Shown piece by piece: positions 7,857-14,875 of a stretch of DNA of 14,875 nucleotides. The translations under genes and the position numbers were made by a program. How positions within the stretch are numbered: the first letter of the stretch is position 1; every line of letters starts with the position of its first letter. The DNA is from DATJJW01 sp035491935 (GTDB lineage: Bacteria > Pseudomonadota > Alphaproteobacteria > ATCC43930 > CGMCC-115725): positions 1 through 14,875 of the forward strand of contig DATJJW010000012.1 of the NCBI GenBank assembly GCA_035491935.1, given 5' to 3'. The notes beneath the pieces are model-generated. The model saw only the letters and a list, made by a program, of their open reading frames with translations, was not told where the DNA came from and made no database searches.

Positions 7857-7974
7857 AAGTCGCTCCGGTGGCCGCCTAGTGGCGATTTCCTGCGCTTCCG
7901 GTGCTCACGTACTGATGTACGCTCCGCTCCGGTGCTCGGAAATCACCGCTATACGACTCACCGAAGCGACTTCT
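7855..7974. repeat. large imperfect palindrome between the 3' ends of ubiD and the kinase gene
   Basis: The outer arms AGAAGTCGCTCCGGTG (7855-7870) and CACCGAAGCGACTTCT (7959-7974) pair at 15 of 16 positions. The second arms TAGTGGCGATTTCC (7877-7890) and GGAAATCACCGCTA (7938-7951) pair at 12 of 14, with the mismatches being possible G-U pairs. The apex is a CGTAC-TGAT-GTACG hairpin (7908-7921). A CGCTCCGGTG theme recurs at 7861-7870 and 7925-7934, and as CGCTTCCGGTG at 7893-7903. The palindrome fills the whole 123-base gap between convergent genes, starting inside the ubiD stop codon and ending 5 bases before the kinase stop. It probably ends or insulates both transcripts, and looks like a member of a dispersed repeat family. 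Confidence 0.7.
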
Positions 7975-7979
7975 GGCTC

Positions 7980-9359
7980 TCAGCTTTTCTTCGATTGGAC
8001 TGGCCGCACGCAGTCGGCGGGTAGGCGGATCGAGACGGTGGTGCCACGGCCGGCCTCGCTCTCGATGGTGATGTCGCCGCCATGGGAGCGCACGATGGTG
8101 CGGGCCAGCGGCAGGCCCAGGCCTGTCCCCTCATAGCCTCGGTGCAGCTGGGCATCGAAATGGCTGAACGGCTCGAACACCCGGGGCAGCGACGCCTTGG
8201 GGATGCCGATGCCGGTATCGACGACCTGGATCACCACCTCCTGGCCGGGCTTGGCCGAGGCCGAGACGGTGACCCGGCCATCGCGCGGCGTGAACTTGAT
8301 CGCATTGGCCAGCACGTTCAAGAGCGCCTGGCGCAGCCGCAGGCAATCGACGTCGATCATCGGCAGGTCGGGCGGCAGCGACACCATGAAGTCGATGCCG
8401 TTGGTGCGCGCCTGCAGCGCCAGGAAGCGGCTGGCCTCGGTGATGAGACTGGCGAGCGAGACCGTCTCGCGCGATAAGGTCAGCCGTCCGGCCTCGGCAC
8501 CGGCCAAATCGAGGATCGAGCTGATGATGCCCAGCAGGTGCCGGCCGCTGAACTCGATATCCTCGATATAGGTCCGGTACTTCTCGTTGCCGAGCGGGCC
8601 GTAAGGCTCGGAGCGGATGAACTCGGTGAAGCCGATGATGGCGTTCAACGGCGTGCGCAGCTCGTGGCTGATATTGGCGAGGAACGTGCTCTTCGCCCGG
8701 TTGGCGATCTCGGCATTCTCCTTGGCGCTCTGCCACATGATCGCGGCTTCCCGCCGGTGGCTGGCCTCCAGCCCGAGTGCGGCCAGATCGGCCATGGAGG
8801 CGGCGAAATTGCATTCGTCGGGCGGCCAGGCCGGCGGTTCGTCGCTATGATCGACGCAGAGCACCCCGACCATCTTGCCGCTGAGCCGGATCGGCACATC
8901 CATCAGCCCGACGATCGATTTCGGCCGGAGATAGAAATGGACAAGCTCCGCAGTCATCGGATGGATCAGCGCATCGCGCACCACCAGCCCGCGGCCGCTG
9001 TCCAGCGCTTCGGCATAACGGGGGAAGCATCGCAGGTCGATCGACTGAATCTTCGATTCCGCCGTCTCGACTCCGCCCGCGATCGCGATGATGTGCAGGG
9101 TGGTGCCGGCCTCATCCAGCATCCAGATGCTGACCCGATCGCCGGCCAGGACGGCGCTGGCCAGCCGGCAGATCAGTGGAAACAGCACCAGCGTGTCGCC
9201 GCTGGCAAGCGCCTCGGATTTCGTGATCTCGGTCAGTGCCGCCGTCTGGCGGATGTGGCGCCGTTCCAGGGAATCGAGCTGAGCGCGAAGCCTGACGATT
9301 TCAGTGAATGTCCGGACCCCGGCGTCCCGAGCGCTGTCCCCTCCATGAGGGTGTACCAT
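7980..9359 (-). CDS. soluble GAF-domain sensor histidine kinase
   Basis: This 459-residue cytoplasmic sensor kinase has no membrane segment. A short N-terminal coiled-coil-like helix (about 16-36) is followed by a GAF domain (about 50-200, including DRVSIWMLDEAG and PIRLSGKMVGVLCVDH). A linker helix leads to the HisKA dimerisation domain with phospho-acceptor H232 in SHELRTPLNAIIGF, then a HATPase_c domain: N-box around N352 (LNVLANAIKF), G1 at D381-TGIG, F-box near RVFEPFSHF (393-401), and G2 EGTGLGLPLA (410-419). All catalytic boxes are intact. No receiver domain is fused and no response regulator lies nearby, so it is an orphan kinase whose partner is elsewhere. The GAF ligand is unknown. 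The ATG at 9357-9359 has a weak GGAAC upstream. It lies 109 bases downstream of fhs on the same strand. Confidence 0.92.
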   Translation of the reverse strand: MVHPHGGDSARDAGVRTFTEIVRLRAQLDSLERRHIRQTAALTEITKSEALASGDTLVLFPLICRLASAVLAGDRVSIWMLDEAGTTLHIIAIAGGVETAESKIQSIDLRCFPRYAEALDSGRGLVVRDALIHPMTAELVHFYLRPKSIVGLMDVPIRLSGKMVGVLCVDHSDEPPAWPPDECNFAASMADLAALGLEASHRREAAIMWQSAKENAEIANRAKSTFLANISHELRTPLNAIIGFTEFIRSEPYGPLGNEKYRTYIEDIEFSGRHLLGIISSILDLAGAEAGRLTLSRETVSLASLITEASRFLALQARTNGIDFMVSLPPDLPMIDVDCLRLRQALLNVLANAIKFTPRDGRVTVSASAKPGQEVVIQVVDTGIGIPKASLPRVFEPFSHFDAQLHRGYEGTGLGLPLARTIVRSHGGDITIESEAGRGTTVSIRLPADCVRPVQSKKS

Positions 9360-9468
9360 GATGTTCCAGCCGCCTATCTGCCGCGTTCCGCGATATTACC
9401 GGTGTGGGCGTCCCATGAAACGTTAAGTTTCCGCAATACGGCCGTGCCCGCGGGCAGCCGGGATGAGC

Positions 9469-11166
9469 CTAGCTGAGGCCGAAGATCTCGCCCTCTCGAT
9501 CGACGCCGATGCCTTCAGCCGCCGGCTTGCGCGGCAGGCCCGGCATGGTGCGGATGTCGCCGCACAGCGCCACGACGAAGCCGGCGCCGGCTGACAGCCT
9601 GATCTCGCGCACGGCCAGGCGATGGCCGCTGGGCGCGCCCAGCGCCGTTGGATCGCCGGAAAAGCTGTATTGCGTCTTGGCGATGCAGACGGGCAGGTGG
9701 CCATATCCCGCCATCTCCAGCTCCCGGACGCGTTTGGCCGCCGCCGGGTCGAGATCGATGCCGGCGGCGCCGTAGAACTTGGTGGCGATGGCATCGATCT
9801 TGCCGGCCAGGTCCATCTCGTCGGGGTAGAGGTAATGGAGCCGTGCCGTGCCGGCCTCGGCGGTCCTGACCACCGCATGAGCGAGCTCGATGGCACCGGC
9901 GCCGCCCTCGGCCCAGTGGCGGCAAATATGCAGTTCCGCCCCCTCGGCGGCACAGACGGCACGCAGCGCGTCCAGCTCCGCCGGGCTGTCGCCCGCGAAT
10001 TCGTTGAGCGCGACCAGCACGGGCAACCCTAAGCGCTTGAGATTGGCGATATGGCGCTTGAGGTTGGTGGCGCCGCGGCGGAGCGCCTCGACATCTTCGC
10101 CGGCCAGATCGGATTTGGCGACGCCGCCATGCATCTTCAGCGCACGCAACGTGGCGACCAGCACGGAAACGTCCGGCTTGAGATTGCCCAGGCGGCACTT
10201 GATGTCGACGAATTTCTCGGCACCGAGATCGGCGCCGAACCCGGCCTCGGTCACGACCCAATCGGCCAGGCCCAGCGCCGTCTCCGTCGCGACCAGCGAA
10301 TTGCAGCCATGGGCGATGTTGGCGAAGGGGCCGCCATGGACGATCGCCGGCGTGTGCTCCAGCGTCTGCACCAGATTGGGCCGGAAGGCATCCTTCAAGA
10401 GCGCGGTCATGGCACCGGCCGCGCCCAGATCGGCGGCGGTGATCGCCCGACGGCCGATCGGCTTGCCGTTGGCGTCGCGCCGCATCCGCGTCTCGGCCAC
10501 GACCATGCGGCCCAGGCGTTCCTCCAGTTCCCGCAGCGAGCGGGCGAGGCAGAACACCGCCATGGTCTCGCTGGCGACCGTGATATCGAACTGCGACTCT
10601 CGCACGACGCTGTCGCCGAGGCCGATCACCACCTGGCGCAGCGCCCGGTCATTGAGGTCGACGAAACGGCGCCAGACGATGCGGCGCGGGTCGATGTCCA
10701 GCGCATTGCCCCAATAGAGGTGGTTGTCCAGCATCGCCGCCAGCAAGTTGGAAGCGGCGCCGATGGCGTGCAGGTCGCCGGTGAAATGCAGGTTGATCTC
10801 TTCCATCGGCGCGACCTGCGCCAGGCCGCCGCCGGTGGCGCCGCCCTTGGCACCGAAGCAGGGGCCGAGCGACGGTTCGCGCAGGCAGATCGCCGTCTTT
10901 TTGCCGATACGCGTCATCGCATCGGCCAGGCCGATCGTCGTCGTCGTCTTGCCCTCGCCGGCCGGCGTCGGACTGATGGCGGTGACCAGGACCAGCCGGC
11001 CGCGCCGGCGGGAGCGGGCATCCTCGACCAGCTCGGCCGACAACTTGGCTTTGTAAGGCCCGTAGCGGTAGAGATCCGCGGCGGGTATTCCCAGTTTGGC
11101 GCCGATTTCCTCGATCGGGCGCAATGTGGCGGCGCGGGCGATGTCGATGTCCGTCGAATATGCCAA
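9469..11166 (-). CDS. fhs: formate--tetrahydrofolate ligase
   Basis: This ATP-dependent ligase makes 10-formyl-tetrahydrofolate from formate and THF, feeding one-carbon units to purine and formyl-methionine synthesis. It has 565 residues against a usual 555-560. Visible motifs are the nucleotide-binding loop TPAGEGKTTT (67-76), the family signature GAKGGATGGGLAQV, the block TGDLHAIGAASNLLAA, and the second signature LVATLRALKMHGG. The N-terminal ATLRPIEEIGAKLGI and C-terminal GAGFVVALCGDIRTMPGLP also match. The start is TTG at 11164-11166, preceded by AAGGA at a 7-base spacing, and no ATG or GTG lies upstream in frame. It diverges from pmbA across a 168-base gap. No folD or other one-carbon gene is adjacent. 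I see no clear intrinsic terminator after the TAG stop. Confidence 0.95.
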   Translation of the reverse strand: MAYSTDIDIARAATLRPIEEIGAKLGIPAADLYRYGPYKAKLSAELVEDARSRRRGRLVLVTAISPTPAGEGKTTTTIGLADAMTRIGKKTAICLREPSLGPCFGAKGGATGGGLAQVAPMEEINLHFTGDLHAIGAASNLLAAMLDNHLYWGNALDIDPRRIVWRRFVDLNDRALRQVVIGLGDSVVRESQFDITVASETMAVFCLARSLRELEERLGRMVVAETRMRRDANGKPIGRRAITAADLGAAGAMTALLKDAFRPNLVQTLEHTPAIVHGGPFANIAHGCNSLVATETALGLADWVVTEAGFGADLGAEKFVDIKCRLGNLKPDVSVLVATLRALKMHGGVAKSDLAGEDVEALRRGATNLKRHIANLKRLGLPVLVALNEFAGDSPAELDALRAVCAAEGAELHICRHWAEGGAGAIELAHAVVRTAEAGTARLHYLYPDEMDLAGKIDAIATKFYGAAGIDLDPAAAKRVRELEMAGYGHLPVCIAKTQYSFSGDPTALGAPSGHRLAVREIRLSAGAGFVVALCGDIRTMPGLPRKPAAEGIGVDREGEIFGLS

Positions 11167-11293
11167 GACTGGTCCTTGATCTCGGGTGCTTTGCGAAACG
11201 ATGCGGCGTGCTTAAGTCCATGGAGGGGCCGATTCCGCTTGGGCTTCGGACCCGACCTCGTTCTATAACGCCTTTCCTCACCGTCTGCCACTT

Positions 11294-11322
11294 GGCCTGT
11301 AGTGTTCGGGGCCTGTAGCGTT
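11294..11322. repeat. short direct repeat upstream of pmbA
   Basis: GGCCTGTAGTGTT (11294-11306) and GGCCTGTAGCGTT (11310-11322) are 13-base direct repeats differing at one position, with a 16-base period, immediately before the pmbA ribosome binding site. They could be tandem operator half-sites or a small duplication. No regulator can be assigned. Confidence 0.45.
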
Positions 11323-11334
11323 TCAGGAGTTGTC

Positions 11335-12681
11335 ATGATCTCGACGGAAAATGCCCTCGACCAGCTCGCAGACCTCATCCAGCGCGCGCGACGTGCCGGC
11401 GCCGATGCTGCCGATGGCGTGCTGGTCGAGGGCATCTCGATCGGCCATGCCCGGCGTCTCGACAAGATCGAGAAGCTGGAGCGTTCCGAAGGCTACGACC
11501 TGGGGCTGCGCGTGCTGATCGGCAAGCGCCAGGCGATCGTCTCCTCCAACGACCGCGATGCCGACGCCATGAACGAACTGGTCGCCCGCGCCATCGCCAT
11601 GGCCAAGGTCGTGCCGGAAGACCCCTATTGCGGCCTCGCCGATCCCGATCAGATCGCGAAGACGTGGCCGGCCGACCTCGACATGGTCGATCCGGACGAG
11701 CCGGCGGCCGAGGTGCTGATCGAACGCGCCCGCCAGGCGGAAGAGGCGGCGCTCGGCGTTGCGGGCGTCACCAATTCCGAGGGGGGCGAGGCGAATTGGG
11801 GCTATAGCCGCGTCGCCATCGTCGCCTCGAATGGTTTCGCCGGCGGCTATGCCGGCTCCGCCCATGGCGTCAGCGTCAGCGTGCTGGCCGGATCCGGCGA
11901 CGGCATGGAGCGCGACTACGACTGGGCGGGTGCGGTCTACGCATCCGACCTCGAAGACCCGGCGACGGTGGGTAGGCGCGCGGGCGAAAAGGCGGTCAAG
12001 CGCCTGGGGGCGCGCAAGGCGCAGACCCAGAAGGTACCGGTGATCTTCGACCCCCGCGTCGCCACCGGCATGATCGGCCACCTGATCGGCGCGATCACCG
12101 GCCCGGCGATCGCGCGCGGCACCAGCTTCCTCAAGGACAAGATGGGCCAGGCGATCTTCCCCGAAGGCATCACCATCATCGACGACCCGCACCGGCGCCG
12201 CGGCCAGCGCTCCAAGCCCTTCGACGGCGAAGGCTTGGCCAACAAGCGCCGCGCCATCATCGACAAGGGCGTGCTGACCACCTGGCTGCTCGATTTGCGC
12301 TCCGCCCGGCAATTGGGCTTGCAATCGACCGGCCATGCCGCGCGCGGCACCGGCGGTCCGCCGTCGCCATCGGCGACCAACCTGCATATGGAGCCGGGCA
12401 GCCTCACGCCGGCCGCTCTGATGGCCGATATCGCCCAGGGCCTCTACGTCACGGACCTCATGGGCCATGGCGTCAACGGCGTCACCGGCGACTACAGCCG
12501 TGGCGCCTCGGGCTTCTGGATCGAGAACGGCCAGATCGCCTGGCCGGTCAACGAGGTGACGATCGCCGGCAACCTCAAGGAGATGTTCCTGCACCTGACG
12601 GCGGCGGATGATCTGGTCTTCCGGGGCGCCACCAACGCGCCGACCCTGCGCATCGACGGCATGACCGTGGCCGGCAGCTGA
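11335..12681 (+). CDS. pmbA: PmbA/TldE, TldD-PmbA complex subunit
   Basis: This is the 448-residue TldE (PmbA) subunit of the TldD-TldE metalloprotease, a cytoplasmic heterodimer known to process unfolded peptides such as the microcin B17 leader and the CcdA antitoxin. It matches E. coli PmbA in length (450). Family blocks seen include SEGYDLGLRVLIGKRQAIVS near 60, the core FDPRVATGMIGHL with GTSFLKDKMGQAIF, and the C-terminal GVNGVTGDYSRGASGFWIENGQI and NAPTLRIDGMTV. No HExxxH zinc motif is present, as expected: TldD carries the metal site. The tldD gene is not in the window and is presumably elsewhere. ATG 11335 was chosen because AGGAG (11325-11329) sits 5 bases upstream. A 13-base direct repeat lies just before this site. 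Confidence 0.93.
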   Translation: MISTENALDQLADLIQRARRAGADAADGVLVEGISIGHARRLDKIEKLERSEGYDLGLRVLIGKRQAIVSSNDRDADAMNELVARAIAMAKVVPEDPYCGLADPDQIAKTWPADLDMVDPDEPAAEVLIERARQAEEAALGVAGVTNSEGGEANWGYSRVAIVASNGFAGGYAGSAHGVSVSVLAGSGDGMERDYDWAGAVYASDLEDPATVGRRAGEKAVKRLGARKAQTQKVPVIFDPRVATGMIGHLIGAITGPAIARGTSFLKDKMGQAIFPEGITIIDDPHRRRGQRSKPFDGEGLANKRRAIIDKGVLTTWLLDLRSARQLGLQSTGHAARGTGGPPSPSATNLHMEPGSLTPAALMADIAQGLYVTDLMGHGVNGVTGDYSRGASGFWIENGQIAWPVNEVTIAGNLKEMFLHLTAADDLVFRGATNAPTLRIDGMTVAGS

Positions 12682-12686
12682 GCGGC

Positions 12687-12770
12687 CCCGGAAAAACGCA
12701 GGGGACAAAGCAGACAGGACAAACGGCAGCGAAGCGGGTAGAGTGTAAGACAACTTTCACTTTTTCCGGG
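12687..12770. repeat. spaced inverted repeat in the pmbA/solute-binding protein gap
   Basis: CCCGGAAAAA (12687-12696) and TTTTTCCGGG (12761-12770) are perfect 10-base inverted copies, 64 bases apart, occupying almost all of the 98-base gap. The right arm ends 9 bases before the next ATG, so pairing in RNA would place the probable ribosome binding site (GGGA) in a stem. This could be an mRNA structure controlling the next gene, or a chance match. Confidence 0.35.
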
Positions 12771-12779
12771 ATATTCGCG

Positions 12780-13538
12780 ATGACCCGGTCCGCTTGGCAA
12801 TTCCTCCGGAACGCCTTCGTTTGCCTCGCTCTGGCATGCTTCGCCCTTGGTGCCGCCCAGGCTGCCGACTACTCGCTGGTGACCGGCACCGACTACCCGC
12901 CCTACGCCGATGCGAAGCTGCCCGATGGCGGGTTGGCCGTGCGCATCGTCAAGCATGCCCTGGAGCATGTCGGTCGCACGATCGACATCCAGGTCCTGCC
13001 CTGGTCGCGCGGCTTCGCCGCCGTCCGCGATGGCAAGGCCGATGGCACCTTTCCCTACGCGCCTTCGCCCGATCGCACCCTGGTCATGCAGGCTTCGACG
13101 CCGATCTTCATCCTCGAGAGCCATATCTGGTTCGCCCCCGACCGGCCGATCGCCGGGGTGTCGGCGGCGGACCTCGCGGGCAAGCGTTTCTGCCTGCCGA
13201 TCGGCTATGCGGCCGCCGAGCCGTTGCAGGCGCTGATCGACCACGGCGTGGTGCGTCTTGTCGTGCCGCGCAACCTGGAGAATTGCGTGCGCATGGTCCA
13301 GGGCAACCATGCCGACTTCACCGCCGACGACCCCGACGTCATCCGCGCCGTGCTGCAGGACACCCATATCGACCTGGTGGAAAGCAGCCAATCGCTGCAG
13401 AACCGGCCGCTCGTGCTGCTCGTGGCCAAGGGCAGGCCGCGCGGCGTGGCGCTTCTGGCCGACTTCAACGAGGGGCTGCGCCGCATGAAGGCCGATGGCA
13501 GCTACGACCGCCTGGTCAAGCTCTGGCCCGGCTCGTGA
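12780..13538 (+). CDS. periplasmic solute-binding protein, family 3 type (amino-acid-like ligand)
   Basis: This 252-residue exported binding protein has the SBP_bac_3 fold, like the receptors of polar amino-acid ABC transporters. The signal peptide is at 1-28/29 (hydrophobic run FVCLALACFALGAAQA). The mature protein opens with the family's first strand and ligand loop, LVTGTDYPPYAD (33-44), then VLPWSRGFAAVRDGKADGTFPYAPSPDR (72-99), in which R77 and D88 lie in the usual ligand-contact region. C138 and C169 could form a disulfide. It ends with LRRMKADGSYDRLVKLWPGS, the usual final helix. No permease or ATPase gene is adjacent, so it is an orphan. Its ligand is unknown, and some such proteins serve as sensors or have other roles. 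The start ATG has only GGGA nearby, within the right arm of an inverted repeat. Confidence 0.87.
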   Translation: MTRSAWQFLRNAFVCLALACFALGAAQAADYSLVTGTDYPPYADAKLPDGGLAVRIVKHALEHVGRTIDIQVLPWSRGFAAVRDGKADGTFPYAPSPDRTLVMQASTPIFILESHIWFAPDRPIAGVSAADLAGKRFCLPIGYAAAEPLQALIDHGVVRLVVPRNLENCVRMVQGNHADFTADDPDVIRAVLQDTHIDLVESSQSLQNRPLVLLVAKGRPRGVALLADFNEGLRRMKADGSYDRLVKLWPGS

Positions 13539-13585
13539 TGCTGGGCCTCACGCGGATGCGCGACTCCTCTAGCGGCAGAGCACAA

Positions 13586-13672
13586 GAATAAACCTTGCAA
13601 ATACTAGGTGAAGTTTTTATTTCAGAACAATGAATATTATATTTTATTAGTAGTATAACAAAATAATTCTTG
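13586..13672 (+). promoter_or_regulatory. AT-rich promoter-like region upstream of the LpxH-like gene
   Basis: This roughly 87-base stretch is overwhelmingly A/T in a GC-rich genome, lying in the 201-base gap before the LpxH-like gene. It contains candidate -10 elements (TATAAC at 13654-13659; TATTAT near 13636) and a possible -35 TTGCAA at 13595-13600, but no pair has good spacing and match, so I do not name a single promoter. Such tracts often act as UP elements or bind nucleoid proteins. No terminator for the preceding gene is evident in the gap. Confidence 0.4.
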
Positions 13673-13739
13673 TGGAGCGAGTCGAATTCCGTAACCTCCG
13701 GCGCATGACTATTCCAGATGCAGCCGATGGGGGCGATTC

Positions 13740-14591
13740 GTGAATTACCACACCCCGGCAGAATCCCTCGGTACCGAGCCTCGCGCCCGGCACTACAGGT
13801 CGATCTGGATCTCCGACATCCATCTGGGCACGCGGGGCTGCCAGGCCGACTTGCTGCTCGATTTCCTGAAATACAACGAATCGGACCATCTCTACCTGGT
13901 CGGCGATATCATCGATGGCTGGCGCATGCGCCGCTCCTGGTATTGGACGCAATCGCATAACGACGTGGTGCAGAAGATCCTGCGCAAGGCCCGCAAGGGC
14001 ACCAATGTCACCTACATCACCGGCAACCATGACGACTGCCTGCGCTACTTCTCGGGCAGTGACATGATGTTCGGTTCGATCCATCTCACCGACGAGATGA
14101 TGCACCAGACCGCCGACGGCAAGAAGCTGTGGATCATCCATGGCGACCGCTTCGACGGCGTGGTGAAGCACGCCAAGTGGCTGGCCGTGCTGGGCGACGT
14201 CGCCTACACCTTCATGCTCGGCCTCAACACCGTGTTCAACATGGTCCGCCGCTATTGCGGCATGGGCTACTGGTCGCTGTCCTCCTATGTGAAGGGCAAG
14301 GTCAAGAACGCGGTTGAGTTCATCTCCAGCTTTGAGACGACGCTGGCCGAGGAAGCCCGCCGCCACGGCGCCGACGGTGTCGTCTGCGGCCATATCCACA
14401 AGGCCGAGATGCGCGACATCGACGGCATCCTTTACTGCAACGACGGCGACTGGGTCGAAAGCTGCACCGCGCTGGTCGAGCATATGGATGGTCAGCTGGA
14501 AATTATCGAATGGGCGAGCGTGCGCGCCTTCGACCGGCTGGCGCGCAAGACCCGCGCCGCCGTCGCTACCCCGGCGCCGGCCCAGGCCTGA
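13740..14591 (+). CDS. LpxH-like metallophosphoesterase (UDP-2,3-diacylglucosamine diphosphatase family)
   Basis: This 283-residue calcineurin-like phosphoesterase resembles the LpxH/LpxH2 group that hydrolyses UDP-2,3-diacylglucosamine to lipid X in lipid A synthesis. All five metal blocks are present: SDIHLG (D26, H28), GDIIDGW (D56), GNHDD (N96, H97), HGDRFDG (H134) and GHIHKAEM (H218, H220). The central insert (about 141-195, with WLAVLGDVAYTFMLGLNTVFNMVRRYCGMGYWSL) is hydrophobic and could sit at the membrane, as in LpxH caps. Many Alphaproteobacteria use LpxI instead, so this paralogue could act on another lipid or sugar phosphate. The start is GTG at 13740, with GGGGG 6-10 bases upstream; nearby ATGs are in other frames. 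It overlaps the ribosome binding site of a downstream glycosyltransferase gene, which supports an envelope role. Confidence 0.85.
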   Translation: MNYHTPAESLGTEPRARHYRSIWISDIHLGTRGCQADLLLDFLKYNESDHLYLVGDIIDGWRMRRSWYWTQSHNDVVQKILRKARKGTNVTYITGNHDDCLRYFSGSDMMFGSIHLTDEMMHQTADGKKLWIIHGDRFDGVVKHAKWLAVLGDVAYTFMLGLNTVFNMVRRYCGMGYWSLSSYVKGKVKNAVEFISSFETTLAEEARRHGADGVVCGHIHKAEMRDIDGILYCNDGDWVESCTALVEHMDGQLEIIEWASVRAFDRLARKTRAAVATPAPAQA

Positions 14592-14597
14592 GGCCAG

Positions 14598-14875
14598 ATG
14601 GACGCGGCAGCGCCCAACCTTAGTCCGGTACCAGATGAGCCGCCCGTGCCGATCGACTGGGCCGCAAAGACATTGAGCATCGTCATCGTCAGCGACGCCT
14701 GGCTGCCGCAGGTCAATGGCGTGGTCCGCACGCTGTCGTGCCTCGGCCGCGAGCTGGTGCAGCTCGGCCACACCGTCACCATGGTGACGCCCGGCGATTT
14801 CCTCACCGTGCCGTGCCCGACCCAGGCGGATATCCGCCTGGCGCTGGCGCGGCCCGCCTCGATCGGCCGGCTGAT
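14598..14875 (+). CDS. glycosyltransferase family 4-like protein, N-terminal part (runs off window)
   Basis: An open frame of 92 codons starts at ATG 14598-14600 and is cut by the window end. After a Pro-rich lead (PVPDEPPVPIDW) it reads LSIVIVSDAWLPQVNGVVRTL, the first strand and Gly-containing loop of GT-B retaining glycosyltransferases of family 4, followed by LGRELVQLGHTVTMVTPGDF, their first helix and second strand. The acceptor and sugar cannot be read from this fragment. Its GAGG ribosome binding site overlaps the TGA stop of the LpxH-like gene, 6 bases before the ATG, so the two are almost certainly cotranscribed and translationally coupled. That pairing suggests synthesis or modification of a glycolipid or lipopolysaccharide. 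Confidence 0.85.
   Translation, partial: MDAAAPNLSPVPDEPPVPIDWAAKTLSIVIVSDAWLPQVNGVVRTLSCLGRELVQLGHTVTMVTPGDFLTVPCPTQADIRLALARPASIGRL

Noticed and set aside
9417..9431. GAAAC-GTTAA-GTTTC inverted repeat upstream of the kinase gene as an operator
   Set aside because: The arms are only 5 bases and there is no adjacent regulator or promoter pair to support it.
9445..9456. The 12-base palindrome TGCCCGCGGGCA after fhs as a terminator
   Set aside because: It leaves no room for a loop without losing stem pairs and has no following T-run. It is more likely chance in GC-rich DNA.
11323..12753. A 476-codon minus-strand frame over pmbA
   Set aside because: It is antisense to pmbA, which has a strong ribosome binding site and conserved blocks; the antisense product is compositionally biased.

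Overview
The window is a GC-rich stretch of bacterial chromosome that reads as an alphaproteobacterium, most likely of the Rhodospirillales type. This rests on codon use strongly biased to G/C in third positions, a PAS_5-type protein of a kind largely confined to Alphaproteobacteria, a TIGR02444 protein, and CCGGGCTTGACCCGG-type intergenic palindromes common in that class. The lineage is an inference from gene content; no rRNA or tRNA is present to confirm it.

Layout. (1) 1-470: the 3' end of a gene of unknown function, visibly lower in GC than everything else, then a short AT-richer gap. (2) 468-1376: a PAS_5 protein (-) and an intergenic stretch with a head-to-head pair of palindromes, a third copy, and the mdh terminator. 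(3) 1377-3360: malate dehydrogenase mdh (-) diverging from a DODA-type extradiol dioxygenase (+). (4) 3458-5725: a secreted DUF2501 protein, a class C beta-lactamase and a MarR regulator, all (+); a perfect inverted repeat overlaps the predicted marR promoter. (5) 5799-7856: a TIGR02444 protein (-) diverging from ubiD (+), which supplies a step of ubiquinone biosynthesis. (6) 7857-9359: a large imperfect palindrome filling the gap between the converging ubiD and a soluble GAF-histidine kinase (-). (7) 9469-12681: formate-tetrahydrofolate ligase fhs (-) diverging from pmbA/tldE (+). (8) 12780-14875: an orphan periplasmic solute-binding protein (+), an AT-rich promoter-like gap, then an LpxH-like metallophosphoesterase translationally linked to a glycosyltransferase that runs off the window end.

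The genes are mostly unrelated housekeeping functions: TCA cycle, one-carbon metabolism, quinone synthesis, peptide maturation, and probably envelope lipid or sugar assembly. Neighbours are often divergent or convergent, so there are few operons; the clearest coupled pair is the phosphoesterase and the glycosyltransferase. I found no CRISPR array, transposase, integrase, toxin-antitoxin pair, phage gene or recognisable new multigene system. The features most worth a second look are non-coding: the palindromic elements, the candidate MarR operator and the AT-rich island near 13.6 kb.
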